NCBI GenBank assembly: GCA_016209585.1
Contig: JACQVU010000240.1
Location: 1-5,000 of the forward strand
Origin: Planctomycetota bacterium
Lineage (GTDB): Bacteria > Planctomycetota > UBA8742 > JACQVU01
Length of the DNA stretch: 5,000 bases
Direction of reading: 5' to 3'
Shown here: positions 1-5,000 of the stretch, one piece after another
Layout: each line of letters opens with the position of its first letter
How positions within the stretch are numbered: position 1 is the stretch's first letter
Position numbers and translations under genes: made by a program
The notes under the pieces: model-generated
Seen by the model: only the letters and a program-made list of their open reading frames with translations
Database searches by the model: none
Told to the model about the DNA's origin: nothing

Positions 1-425
1 CCCCGCAACTCCCGCCGCCGCTCGTCACTTTCCAACCGCCGCCGCTCAGCCTGCGCGTCCTCCCGCCGATGGCTACGGCCCCCGCCCACCAGCGCCTCCC
101 CCTGCGGGCTACGCCCAGCCGGCAGCAGGTAGGCAACCACCGCAGCCTCGCGCCCGGCCGAGCCGCCGCGCAGCCCGTCGCTCCGGGTGAGCACCGCAGC
201 GCCGCGAACGTCCAACCGCCTGAAGTAGTCTTTGGCCTCCGCCTGCCCGGCCCCGGAAACCAACGGCTGACCCGACGAACCGCCCGCAGCCCCCGGATTC
301 GTGGCAAGCGGCACGTTCGAGTCCGCCTCCTCCGATCCGGCTGGCGACCCAACCAGTAGCCCCAAGACACAGGCTACGGCGAACGACGCCCGCGCAAAAC
401 CTGCCATTACTGCATGAACTGCCAT
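1..425 (-). CDS. Exported protein of unknown function, 3' end beyond the window
   Basis: I do not recognise this gene. The visible 141 residues start with a secretion signal: a short N-terminus, then a hydrophobic stretch (FAVACVLGLLVGSPA, about residues 14-28) followed by an acidic, Gly/Ser-rich segment. Cleavage after SPA by signal peptidase I is plausible. The lone Cys in VAC lies inside the hydrophobic core and is a poor lipobox. Around residues 58-106 there is a possible small folded region (KDYFRRLDVRGAAVL, then AAVVAYLLP). From about residue 121 the chain becomes very rich in Glu, Arg, Asp and Gln, as in a long charged helix or coiled coil, and this continues off the edge. The start at 425 is chosen because GAAGAAGG (433-440) sits 7 bases upstream; an in-frame ATG at 407 would give a shorter signal peptide. 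Probably periplasmic or surface-located. The reading frame is well supported; the function is unknown. Confidence 0.72.
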   Translation of the reverse strand, partial: MAVHAVMAGFARASFAVACVLGLLVGSPAGSEEADSNVPLATNPGAAGGSSGQPLVSGAGQAEAKDYFRRLDVRGAAVLTRSDGLRGGSAGREAAVVAYLLPAGRSPQGEALVGGGRSHRREDAQAERRRLESDERRRELR

Positions 426-432
426 TTCGACG

Positions 433-440
433 CCTTCTTC
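433..440 (-). promoter_or_regulatory. Shine-Dalgarno site that decides the start at 425
   Basis: On the minus strand GAAGAAGG lies 7 bases before the ATG at 425. The alternative ATG at 407 has no comparable site, so this motif favours the longer N-terminus. It is one of the clearest ribosome binding sites in the window. Confidence 0.55.
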
Positions 441-607
441 CACCATCACTGGGTTACTGTGCGCAACGGCCACGCCACGGCTTCATCGACCAACGTCACC
501 ACAATCCGAATTCTGAGTAAGAGACAGTCACAACCGTAGCAGAGACAAGCACTTGCACAAATCAGCGTTTCCATTGGCTAACGTCGAATGAGGTTGTTAG
601 ATCTCCT

Positions 608-633
608 TCCAGCGCCAAGTTCCCGGCGCCGAA
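608..633 (-). other. Hairpin downstream of the TPR lipoprotein gene
   Basis: In minus-strand RNA, UUCGGCGCC and GGCGCUGGA pair over 9 positions, with two G-U pairs, around an 8-base loop. The hairpin begins about 25 bases after the TAG stop at 659-661. No U-tract follows, so it is not a canonical intrinsic terminator. It could stabilise the 3' end or be chance in GC-rich DNA. I see no gene and no convincing promoter in the rest of the 426-658 gap. Confidence 0.25.
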
Positions 634-658
634 CGACAATCTCACGCCGGAGAGTTGG

Positions 659-1540
659 CTACTCCCGTTTCGATGCGGCGGGTTCGAGCAACGAGAGGTA
701 GAGCGACGCATCAGCCCGGCGCTGGTGTCCGGCCGCCTCTGTTTCCTTAAGAAACCTGGTAAAGAGGGCCACCGCCCGCCGGCGGTGGTCTTCGATCTCC
801 TTCTCGCCATACTCACGCGCGAAGAGCAGGCCGAGGTTGAAGAGTATCTTTGGCGACGCCGGGAACGAGTTCGCCACCTCGAACGCCAGCGCGCGCTCGT
901 AGCATGACCGCGCCTCCATCGCGTGGCCATCAGCCAGCAGGGCGTCGCCGAGGCACTCGTTCACGCGGTAGCGGAGCAGTTCGCGCCGAAGCCCAGCCCC
1001 GGGGTCCGCTGGGTCAATCGCGCCGGGGGCGTCGAGCGCCGCCAGCGCGGAACGGTAGGCTGCGATCTCCTCCGCGGCCTGGTCTCCCAGGGCCGCGTAG
1101 CACAGGCCCAGCCGGTGATGACCGGGCGCGAACAGCGGGTAGCGCGCGGTCAGTTCTTCAAGCCCACGCGCCGCGCCGCGCGCGTCATCCGCCAGCGAAA
1201 GGCGGAGCGCCGCCTCGAACTGGACCTCGTCGGCGGCCGTGAACCCCGGCGGGTAGAACGCCTCCCGCTCAAGGTAGTCCCGCAGCCGCCCCGCGGCCTG
1301 GGGATCAAGGGTGTCGGGCGCCGCGGGGATAGACGGGGAACCGGAACCGCCGTTGTCGCCGCTGTTCCCGGAGGCGGGAACCACCGCCGGCTCCCCCTCG
1401 CCCCTGGCGGCGGAGGGCGGGCTTGACGCGCTGTTCGTTGACGCGCACGCCCACGCGCCGAGGCACAGCGCGGCCAACAGGAGGGCACGGAGGCGGGGGA
1501 AGAGCAAGCGCCCGGATTCTTCCTGAGCCGAACTGGACAT
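659..1540 (-). CDS. TPR-repeat protein, probable lipoprotein
   Basis: The 293-residue product has a basic N-terminus, a hydrophobic segment (about residues 17-31: LRALLLAALCLGAWA) and a Cys at 32. This suggests a lipoprotein signal, although Trp at -2 makes the lipobox poor and plain signal-peptidase-I cleavage is possible. Residues 33-80 are a Ser/Gly/Pro-rich linker. From about residue 83 the protein is all-helical with tetratricopeptide-like units: around 137-167 (FAPGHHRLGLCYAALGD...), around 190-222 (CLGDALLADGHAMEARSCYERAL, with typical G/A/Y spacing) and around 231-265 (KILFNLGLLFA...). TPRs bind other proteins, so an envelope scaffold or assembly role is inferred. The ATG at 1540 directly precedes a normal signal peptide but has no Shine-Dalgarno. 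A GTG at 1621 in the same frame would add 27 low-complexity residues and overlap the upstream HEPN stop. It is the last of three close same-strand genes. Confidence 0.82.
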   Translation of the reverse strand: MSSSAQEESGRLLFPRLRALLLAALCLGAWACASTNSASSPPSAARGEGEPAVVPASGNSGDNGGSGSPSIPAAPDTLDPQAAGRLRDYLEREAFYPPGFTAADEVQFEAALRLSLADDARGAARGLEELTARYPLFAPGHHRLGLCYAALGDQAAEEIAAYRSALAALDAPGAIDPADPGAGLRRELLRYRVNECLGDALLADGHAMEARSCYERALAFEVANSFPASPKILFNLGLLFAREYGEKEIEDHRRRAVALFTRFLKETEAAGHQRRADASLYLSLLEPAASKRE

Positions 1541-1617
1541 GGAAGCGATCGAGAGATCGGAATGGAGAGAATGCGTGGAGGGAAATTCCGGCCGGCGGCT
1601 GGGCTTATCGCCGCGGT

Positions 1618-2052
1618 TCACGCCCGCGGCGGCGTATCGGGCAGCGGTGGCAGGGTTGTCCGGAAACTCTCCGAAAACGACGAGTACACAAACCGTCGAA
1701 TCTCCCCCGCGATGTCCAGCGCGCTCGCCGCCACCGCGTGGTCGGGCCAGAAGTCGGTGTTGTATCGCGCTTCCACGGCGAACGGCGTGAGTTGCTGCGC
1801 CATGACCTTGAGAACAAGGAAATCAGCTCGCAACGTCGCACAGAGATCGATGGGGACCTCGATGTTGTGTGTGAACGGAAATGCGACACCGTGGAACGAC
1901 AAGAACGCCTTGAGGTGTTTCTCGGCCGCTTGCTGCGCGTGAAAACAGGTGGTATCGAGCGACGTGCCCGCGTCGAGGACAACTCGCGCGGCGGCGAGAT
2001 CGCTATCGCCTTTTCGCCACCACCCCTGGGCCAAGTCTTCAGGAGTCTTCAT
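1618..2052 (-). CDS. HEPN-domain protein, partner of the adjacent MNT nucleotidyltransferase
   Basis: This 144-residue protein matches the small stand-alone HEPN type (COG2250-like by recall). It opens with a Trp/Lys/Asp helix (WWRKGDSDLAAA, 11-22). It has the family's hallmark CFHAQQAAEKHLKAFL (36-51), followed by G55, P59 and THNI (61-64), and a late ARYNTDFWP segment (95-103) typical of the fourth helix. HEPN proteins paired with MNT are either RNase toxins or non-catalytic partners. The catalytic R-x4-6-H motif is not visible here: the nearest candidate is R96 with H105, eight residues between. The start overlaps the MNT gene by 14 bases (2039-2052), so the two are probably translationally coupled. 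A purine-rich AGAGGGA lies about 10 bases upstream of the ATG. The last 15 residues are Pro/Thr-rich and probably disordered. The domain is secure; whether it is a toxin is inference. Confidence 0.9.
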   Translation of the reverse strand: MKTPEDLAQGWWRKGDSDLAAARVVLDAGTSLDTTCFHAQQAAEKHLKAFLSFHGVAFPFTHNIEVPIDLCATLRADFLVLKVMAQQLTPFAVEARYNTDFWPDHAVAASALDIAGEIRRFVYSSFSESFRTTLPPLPDTPPRA

Positions 2053-2404
2053 GAATCACACGTCCCTCTCGAACCGCGGTGGACACGAACGCCAAGGGCA
2101 CGTCGCGCCACTCGTCGACCTCCCCCGGGGTGTACACCAGGACGTCCATACGCTGGCGCAATCCGGAAACCGCGCCGTACAACGGCGGTGACCGCCGATA
2201 CCTGGGCAGGTCCGACTCCGCGATCACCAGAATGTCCCAGTCGCTGTCGGGCCTGGCGTCGCCCCGACCACGGCTGCCGAAGAGAATGATCTTCTTCGGT
2301 CGGCAGACCGTGAGAATCCGGCGCACGATCTCTTCTTCGAGAAGGCGATCAGCCTCTGAAACGGGCGGCGATACGAAGGAGGCGGCTTCGCAAATCACTC
2401 GCAT
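2039..2404 (-). CDS. MNT-type minimal nucleotidyltransferase, probable antitoxin
   Basis: This 121-residue protein carries the full minimal nucleotidyltransferase signature of the polymerase-beta superfamily. After a helix (LLEEEIVRRIL, 21-31) and strand (KKIILFGS, 37-44) come G43-S44, ten residues, then D55-x-D57 (GSx10DxD). The third carboxylate is D87 in RMDVLVY. All three metal-binding acids are therefore present and the enzyme is predicted active. In the studied MntA/HepT systems, the MNT protein transfers AMP from ATP to a tyrosine of the HEPN toxin and so neutralises it. That the same happens here is inference. The ATG at 2404 is chosen because GAGGTG (2414-2419) lies 9 bases upstream; the open frame continues to 2515 but that extension is Arg/Gly-rich and unlike the family. 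It is the first gene of the unit and overlaps the HEPN gene by 14 bases. Confidence 0.92.
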   Translation of the reverse strand: MRVICEAASFVSPPVSEADRLLEEEIVRRILTVCRPKKIILFGSRGRGDARPDSDWDILVIAESDLPRYRRSPPLYGAVSGLRQRMDVLVYTPGEVDEWRDVPLAFVSTAVREGRVIHEDS

Positions 2405-2413
2405 GTCTTCGCA

Positions 2414-2419
2414 CACCTC
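2414..2419 (-). promoter_or_regulatory. Shine-Dalgarno site for the MNT gene
   Basis: GAGGTG on the minus strand lies 9 bases before the ATG at 2404 and supports this start over the longer open frame. The GTG within it is in frame and could itself serve as an alternative start, adding four residues. Confidence 0.5.
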
Positions 2420-2621
2420 GCGCCTTCGTGGGCCCCGCGCGCCCCCACGCCCAGTGTAACCCAGCGACCGTCTACGCGTCCCCCTGTTCACCATGCCGTG
2501 CCCGCCAGCGTCCACCGCTTCGCCAGCCTCACGTGAAGGTCCGGGCGGGCTTCGCCGGTCGGGCGTTACCGTGGAGTGTGCCCGCCCCGGGCCGCGCGGT
2601 CAAGCAGGGGTCGTCCGGCGT

Positions 2622-2751
2622 GAGCCGCTTGCGCTGTGCGTAACTCCGTTGGCGCCGGTGGTTTGCCGTCCTCCCGGCGCCGGTTCCGCGCGATCCGCCC
2701 CGCCCGGGTCATCGAACACCCCGCTGACGCGGCTGACAGCGCAACCGGCTC
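2622..2751. repeat. Imperfect inverted repeat, 16-base arms about 98 bases apart
   Basis: GAGCCGCTTGCGCTGT (2622-2637) is the reverse complement of ACAGCGCAACCGGCTC (2736-2751) at 15 of 16 positions. Outside the arms both sides carry CCGG-containing sequence (GTCCGGCG) with partial further match. Between them GGCGCCGGT occurs twice in direct orientation (2651-2659 and 2676-2684). The layout could be a small miniature element, a folded RNA or a remnant. No transposase or target-site duplication is evident. Confidence 0.45.
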
Positions 2752-2792
2752 GTCCGGCGTCCGGCGCGCCCCCGTCGCCCCCGTCGTCTCTC

Positions 2793-2822
2793 TTGACACG
2801 ATCGACCTCCCGCACCTATAGT
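2793..2822 (+). promoter_or_regulatory. Sigma70-type promoter for the small peptide gene
   Basis: A perfect -35 box TTGACA (2793-2798) is separated by 18 bases from TATAGT (2817-2822), five of six matches to the -10 consensus. Transcription would start near 2829, giving a short leader of about 39 bases to the ATG at 2868, or about 18 to a GTG at 2847. In DNA this GC-rich, such a pair so close to a small open frame is unlikely to be chance. It is the best promoter in the window. Confidence 0.75.
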
Positions 2823-2867
2823 GTGGGGGTGTTCGGGGGCGGGGTCGTGACCACGCCGGGCAGACCT

Positions 2868-3068
2868 ATGCAACCAGACCAGCAACATCAAGTCCCCAGG
2901 CGCGGCGGCGCGGGGGCCACGCCGGGCGAACGTCGGCGGTACACCAAGCCCTCCATCCGCTCGGAGCAACTGTTCGAGATCAACGCCGTGGCCTGCTTCA
3001 AGACCGTTTTCGGTGGGGATCCCAATTGCGACAACCCACCGCTTGGCAAATTTCCGCACGCCTCTTAA
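2868..3068 (+). CDS. Small RiPP-precursor-like peptide (66 residues), orphan
   Basis: The product has a polar, Arg/Gly-rich N-terminus (1-24), then YTKPSI (25-30), an acidic/hydrophobic helix SEQLFEINAVAC (32-43), a double glycine (49-50), a second cysteine (C54) and a short tail PPLGKFPHAS. By recall, small proteins with Y/K-x-K-P-x-I, SExxFE and A-x-AC occur in many GC-rich bacteria and look like precursors of modified peptides. YxxPxL/I is also the leader motif bound by the RRE protein in lasso-peptide systems. The function is inference, not a database match. A strong promoter lies just upstream. The ATG at 2868 has no Shine-Dalgarno; an in-frame GTG at 2847, preceded by a G-rich run, would add seven residues. 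No modifying enzyme, protease or exporter gene is nearby. It diverges from the MNT/HEPN unit and converges with the SGNH gene. An ordinary small unknown protein is the main alternative. Confidence 0.66.
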   Translation: MQPDQQHQVPRRGGAGATPGERRRYTKPSIRSEQLFEINAVACFKTVFGGDPNCDNPPLGKFPHAS

Positions 3069-3131
3069 CCGCACGAGGCAGATTTCGGGTTCAAGCCAGT
3101 AGGGACCGACGTATAAGAGTCTGTTTCCGTA

Positions 3132-3162
3132 GGTTCTTCGCGCGCGATCCCGAGCAAGAACC
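3132..3162. other. Inverted repeat in the convergent intergenic region
   Basis: GGTTCTT (3132-3138) and AAGAACC (3156-3162) form a perfect 7-base stem around 17 bases. It lies between the stop of the small peptide gene (3068) and the stop of the SGNH gene (3191), where both transcripts must end. Neither strand has a following T-tract, so it would be a non-canonical bidirectional terminator at best. Confidence 0.28.
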
Positions 3163-3190
3163 CCGAAAGCAAGGATACCGCGCGGGGTGG

Positions 3191-4459
3191 TCAGCGGTGG
3201 GACTCCGCGCGGCGCGCCAGGATCTCAGCCACCACGGGGGCGGCGGCGCGGGCGATCCGGTCGCACCCCTCGTCGTTGAAGTGGCACTCGTCGCCGAAGA
3301 GATCCTCGCGCCCCGCCGCCGCGGCCTCGAGGTCGATAAGCGGCGCGCCGGTGCGCACGGCGGCGTCACGCAGCGCCGCGTTGTACCGTTCGGCCCCGTC
3401 CACCACCCCGCGGACCGTGAGTTTGCGGTTGTGGATCAGCAGGCCCTTGTAACGCGCCAGTCGCTCCATAGGCGTGGCGCGGGTGAAGGCCAGCGGGCAG
3501 GTGGCGATGACGAAGTCTATGCCCCGCGCGCGGCAGATCGCGGCCATGGACTCGACGTTGCGCTGGAAGGCGATCACGCCCCGCTCGTCCACGGTGTCGA
3601 ACCGCTTCACCGTCGGGTCCGGCTCCGCGCGGTTGTTGGGCGCGAGGCCCAGTTTGAAGCGGAGTTTCAGCCAGAGCACGCTCCGATCCGCCAGGGCGGC
3701 GGAGAGGCTGTTCTCACTCTCCTGGCGCTCTTTTTTCACGACCCGCTCCCAGTGGCTGTAGTCTGGCTCGAACCCCGGGGCGCGGTTGGGTTTGAGGTCG
3801 TTGTAGAGGTCGCAGCAGATCACCACGTCGGGTTCCCATTCCAGGATTCGGTGGGCGAGGTTGTGGAGCGAGTGGCGCGACATGTAGCCCGGCACGCCGC
3901 AGTTGAACACCTTGACGTCCGCGGAAGGCGGCGCGGCCAGAAGGCGTTGCAGCCGGGCGGGCCAGGTGTCGCCCTCGTTCTGGAAGACGCAGAAGGTGGT
4001 GGAGCCGCCCAGCGTCACCACCCGCCGTTCGCCGCGCGGGCGGGGGGTGGCGGGCGGCTCGCCGCGGAACCCGTGCGGGCCGATGACCACGCGCACCCGG
4101 TGGCCCAGCGGGGTGGAGCGGTCCGCCATCGCCCCCGGAATGGGCGCGTAGGGCAGGGCGGGGTGATCGCCATAGAGCGGTGGCTCCCGTTCCGCCACCA
4201 GCCACTCGCCGTGCTTGACGCGGTGGTACACGCGCGCGCCCACCTCCGCCAACCCCAGGAAGAGGAGCGTGGCCGCGAGGGCCAGCGCCAAACGCGCGGC
4301 CAGCGACCGCCGGCGCGGGCGGCGACCGGGCGCGGGAGCCGCGCCGGGGGTCGCGTTCGCGGCGCTCGCCGGTGAATCGGCGGTGGCGGATCGTTCCGGG
4401 CGGGAACCATCGGCGGCCGCGGGCGGCGTGGAATCGGGCGTGGGCGTGGGGGAAGACAT
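3191..4459 (-). CDS. Membrane-anchored SGNH/GDSL-type hydrolase
   Basis: This 422-residue protein has all four SGNH blocks: the nucleophile in VVTLGGSTTF (S153), the oxyanion glycine in FNCGVPGYMS (G188), the asparagine in CCDLYNDL (N220), and the catalytic pair D390-x-x-H393 in LFGDECHFND. The family hydrolyses esters, commonly O-acetyl groups or acyl chains on glycans and lipids; the substrate cannot be told. An Ala/Pro/Ser-rich N-terminus (1-46) leads to a basic patch (GRRPRRR, 45-51) and one hydrophobic segment (about 54-72), predicting an inside-out signal anchor with the catalytic domain outside the cytoplasm. The GPHGFRG segment (127-133) before the nucleophile is common in such proteins. 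The ATG at 4459 is chosen because sequence upstream in the open frame is Arg-rich and unconvincing. The Shine-Dalgarno is weak (GGAAG about 13 bases away). It is transcribed divergently from the FHA gene. Confidence 0.9.
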   Translation of the reverse strand: MSSPTPTPDSTPPAAADGSRPERSATADSPASAANATPGAAPAPGRRPRRRSLAARLALALAATLLFLGLAEVGARVYHRVKHGEWLVAEREPPLYGDHPALPYAPIPGAMADRSTPLGHRVRVVIGPHGFRGEPPATPRPRGERRVVTLGGSTTFCVFQNEGDTWPARLQRLLAAPPSADVKVFNCGVPGYMSRHSLHNLAHRILEWEPDVVICCDLYNDLKPNRAPGFEPDYSHWERVVKKERQESENSLSAALADRSVLWLKLRFKLGLAPNNRAEPDPTVKRFDTVDERGVIAFQRNVESMAAICRARGIDFVIATCPLAFTRATPMERLARYKGLLIHNRKLTVRGVVDGAERYNAALRDAAVRTGAPLIDLEAAAAGREDLFGDECHFNDEGCDRIARAAAPVVAEILARRAESHR

Positions 4460-4521
4460 CGGGCGCGGTTCGCTTCCACGGACAGGATACCACCGATCCG
4501 CGAGCGAAACCCTGACGGCCC

Positions 4522-4540
4522 CGCCGCGCGTCGCGCGGCG
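4522..4540. repeat. Perfect GC-rich palindrome in the divergent intergenic region
   Basis: CGCCGCGC (4522-4529) and GCGCGGCG (4533-4540) are exact reverse complements separated by GTC. It lies 8 bases before the possible -35 box of the FHA gene and about 60 bases upstream of the SGNH start, so it could be an operator. Its purely G/C composition makes chance a serious alternative in this genome. Confidence 0.4.
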
Positions 4541-4548
4541 ATGCCGCG

Positions 4549-4577
4549 TTGACAATGAGGCGAAGCGATCCGAGAAT
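4549..4577 (+). promoter_or_regulatory. Possible promoter for the FHA gene
   Basis: A perfect -35 box TTGACA (4549-4554) is followed at 17 bases by GAGAAT (4572-4577), four of six matches to the -10 consensus including the key A and T positions. It would give a leader of about 115 bases. For the opposite gene, only a weak TATCCT (minus strand, 4484-4489) about 25 bases before the ATG at 4459 is visible. The rest of 4460-4698 shows no gene. Confidence 0.42.
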
Positions 4578-4698
4578 AGCCGCATACCTCGCTCGGCGCG
4601 CCGCCGGGCGCTCGTTCGCGGGGCGTCACCACGTTCCTTCCCCAGCGCTCGGCCGGAAGATTCCGCCGGGCCGTTCACGGGCGCCGTGTCACCGTCAC

Positions 4699-5000
4699 AT
4701 GCCGGAACTCAGGATCACCGATGAGTCCGGCGCCCGCGTCTTCCCCTGGAACGGGGAAGAGGTCTTTTGCGGGCGCAACCCCGACAACACCCTGGTGCTG
4801 GCCGAGAAGAAAGCCTCGCGCAAACACTGCCGTTTCTTCCGCGAGGGCGCGTTCTACCGGGTGGAAGACCTGAAGAGTTCCAACGGCACCGTGGTCGCCG
4901 GCGCGCGCGTCACCGTGCACACCCTGGCCCCCGGCGACACCGTCCAGATCGGGGCATCAACAATACAGTTCGTGGATACCGCGCCCGCCGCGCCCCCGCC
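4699..5000 (+). CDS. FHA-domain protein, 3' end beyond the window
   Basis: The 100 visible residues form one complete forkhead-associated domain, which binds phosphothreonine peptides. The conserved contacts are in place: G25-R26 in the strand-3 turn (FCGRNPDN), S40-R41-K42-H43 (the SxxH motif) and S61-N62-G63-T64 (the asparagine loop), followed by LAPGDTVQIG, the usual penultimate strand. After about residue 94 an Ala/Pro-rich linker begins, so a further domain probably lies past the edge. FHA proteins with N-terminal FHA and Pro-rich linkers often continue into a transmembrane, kinase, cyclase or transcription-activator domain; which applies here cannot be seen. No Shine-Dalgarno precedes the ATG, but the domain begins directly at residue 2 and there is no better upstream start. 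It lacks a signal peptide, so the FHA domain should be cytoplasmic. Confidence 0.93.
   Translation, partial: MPELRITDESGARVFPWNGEEVFCGRNPDNTLVLAEKKASRKHCRFFREGAFYRVEDLKSSNGTVVAGARVTVHTLAPGDTVQIGASTIQFVDTAPAAPP

Larger units (their letters stand above)
2405..2792. other. Noncoding GC-rich region between the MNT/HEPN unit and the small peptide gene
   Basis: I see no credible gene in these 388 bases. Open frames exist on both strands, but their translations are Pro/Arg/Gly/Ala-rich without domain-like patterning, as expected from stop-poor GC-rich DNA. The part nearest 2404 must carry the MNT promoter. A weak -10-like TACACT on the minus strand (2453-2458) lacks a convincing -35 partner. The middle holds a long-range inverted repeat (2622-2751) and a direct repeat of GGCGCCGGT at 2651 and 2676. 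The right end leads into a strong plus-strand promoter. Confidence 0.6.

Noticed and set aside
518..527. TAAGAGACAG, the last ten bases of the Tn5 mosaic end used in library adaptors
   Set aside because: Only ten bases match and the mosaic end does not continue on either side, so neither an adaptor remnant nor a transposon end is supported.
923..1426. Plus-strand open frames within the TPR lipoprotein gene
   Set aside because: They are antisense shadows; the minus frame has a signal peptide and TPR-like patterning.
1423..2289. Plus-strand open frame of 288 residues across the HEPN and MNT genes
   Set aside because: It covers two well-supported minus-strand genes with diagnostic motifs and is itself Arg-rich without structure.
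2493..2867. Upstream in-frame extension of the small peptide gene to 2493
   Set aside because: The extension lies before and across the promoter, is Pro/Arg/Ser low complexity, and would put the TTGACA/TATAGT boxes inside the coding region.
2709..3074. Minus-strand open frame across the small peptide gene
   Set aside because: It has no recognisable domain or ribosome binding site, and the plus-strand frame shows a patterned peptide with its own promoter.
3087..3097. GGGTTCAAGCC resembling the T-loop of a tRNA 3' end (possible att site)
   Set aside because: The flanking bases do not form the five-base T stem and there is no acceptor stem or CCA context.
3026..4375. Long plus-strand open frame (449 residues) antisense to the SGNH gene
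   Set aside because: It mirrors a GC-rich minus-strand gene with all SGNH motifs. Its translation is Arg/Gly/Val/His-rich with no domain pattern, as expected of an antisense shadow.

Overview
This is a GC-rich bacterial window with strong G/C at third codon positions and frequent Arg, Ala, Pro and Gly codons. Only some starts have a clear Shine-Dalgarno sequence. Exported lipoproteins, a membrane-anchored SGNH hydrolase, an FHA protein and poor Shine-Dalgarno usage would suit a planctomycete-like or other uncultured GC-rich bacterium. That placement is a guess from style; there is no marker gene here.

Layout, left to right. A minus-strand gene for an exported protein with a charged helix runs off the left edge (start at 425). 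A 233-base gap with one weak hairpin follows. Then come three closely packed minus-strand genes, transcribed right to left: an MNT nucleotidyltransferase (start 2404), a HEPN-domain protein overlapping it by 14 bases, and a TPR-containing probable lipoprotein (start 1540, or a GTG at 1621 that overlaps the HEPN stop). MNT plus HEPN is the classic minimal nucleotidyltransferase/HEPN pair, a probable toxin-antitoxin or defence module.

From 2405 to 2792 I see no gene, only GC-rich DNA with a long-range inverted repeat. A strong-looking sigma70-type promoter (TTGACA, 18-base spacer, TATAGT) then drives a 66-residue plus-strand small gene. Its YxxPxI motif, acidic/hydrophobic helix, AxAC segment and two cysteines resemble the leader and core of a ribosomally made, post-translationally modified peptide (RiPP). 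No maturation enzyme lies in the window, so it would be an orphan precursor. This is the most interesting object here.

To its right, convergent with it, is a minus-strand SGNH/GDSL-type hydrolase with an N-terminal membrane anchor and all four catalytic blocks (3191-4459). A 239-base divergent intergenic region with a perfect GC-rich palindrome and a possible plus-strand promoter separates it from an FHA-domain protein (start 4699) that runs off the right edge. The genes do not form one obvious pathway: the MNT/HEPN pair is a self-contained module, the small peptide gene is an independent unit, and the others look like envelope and signalling genes.
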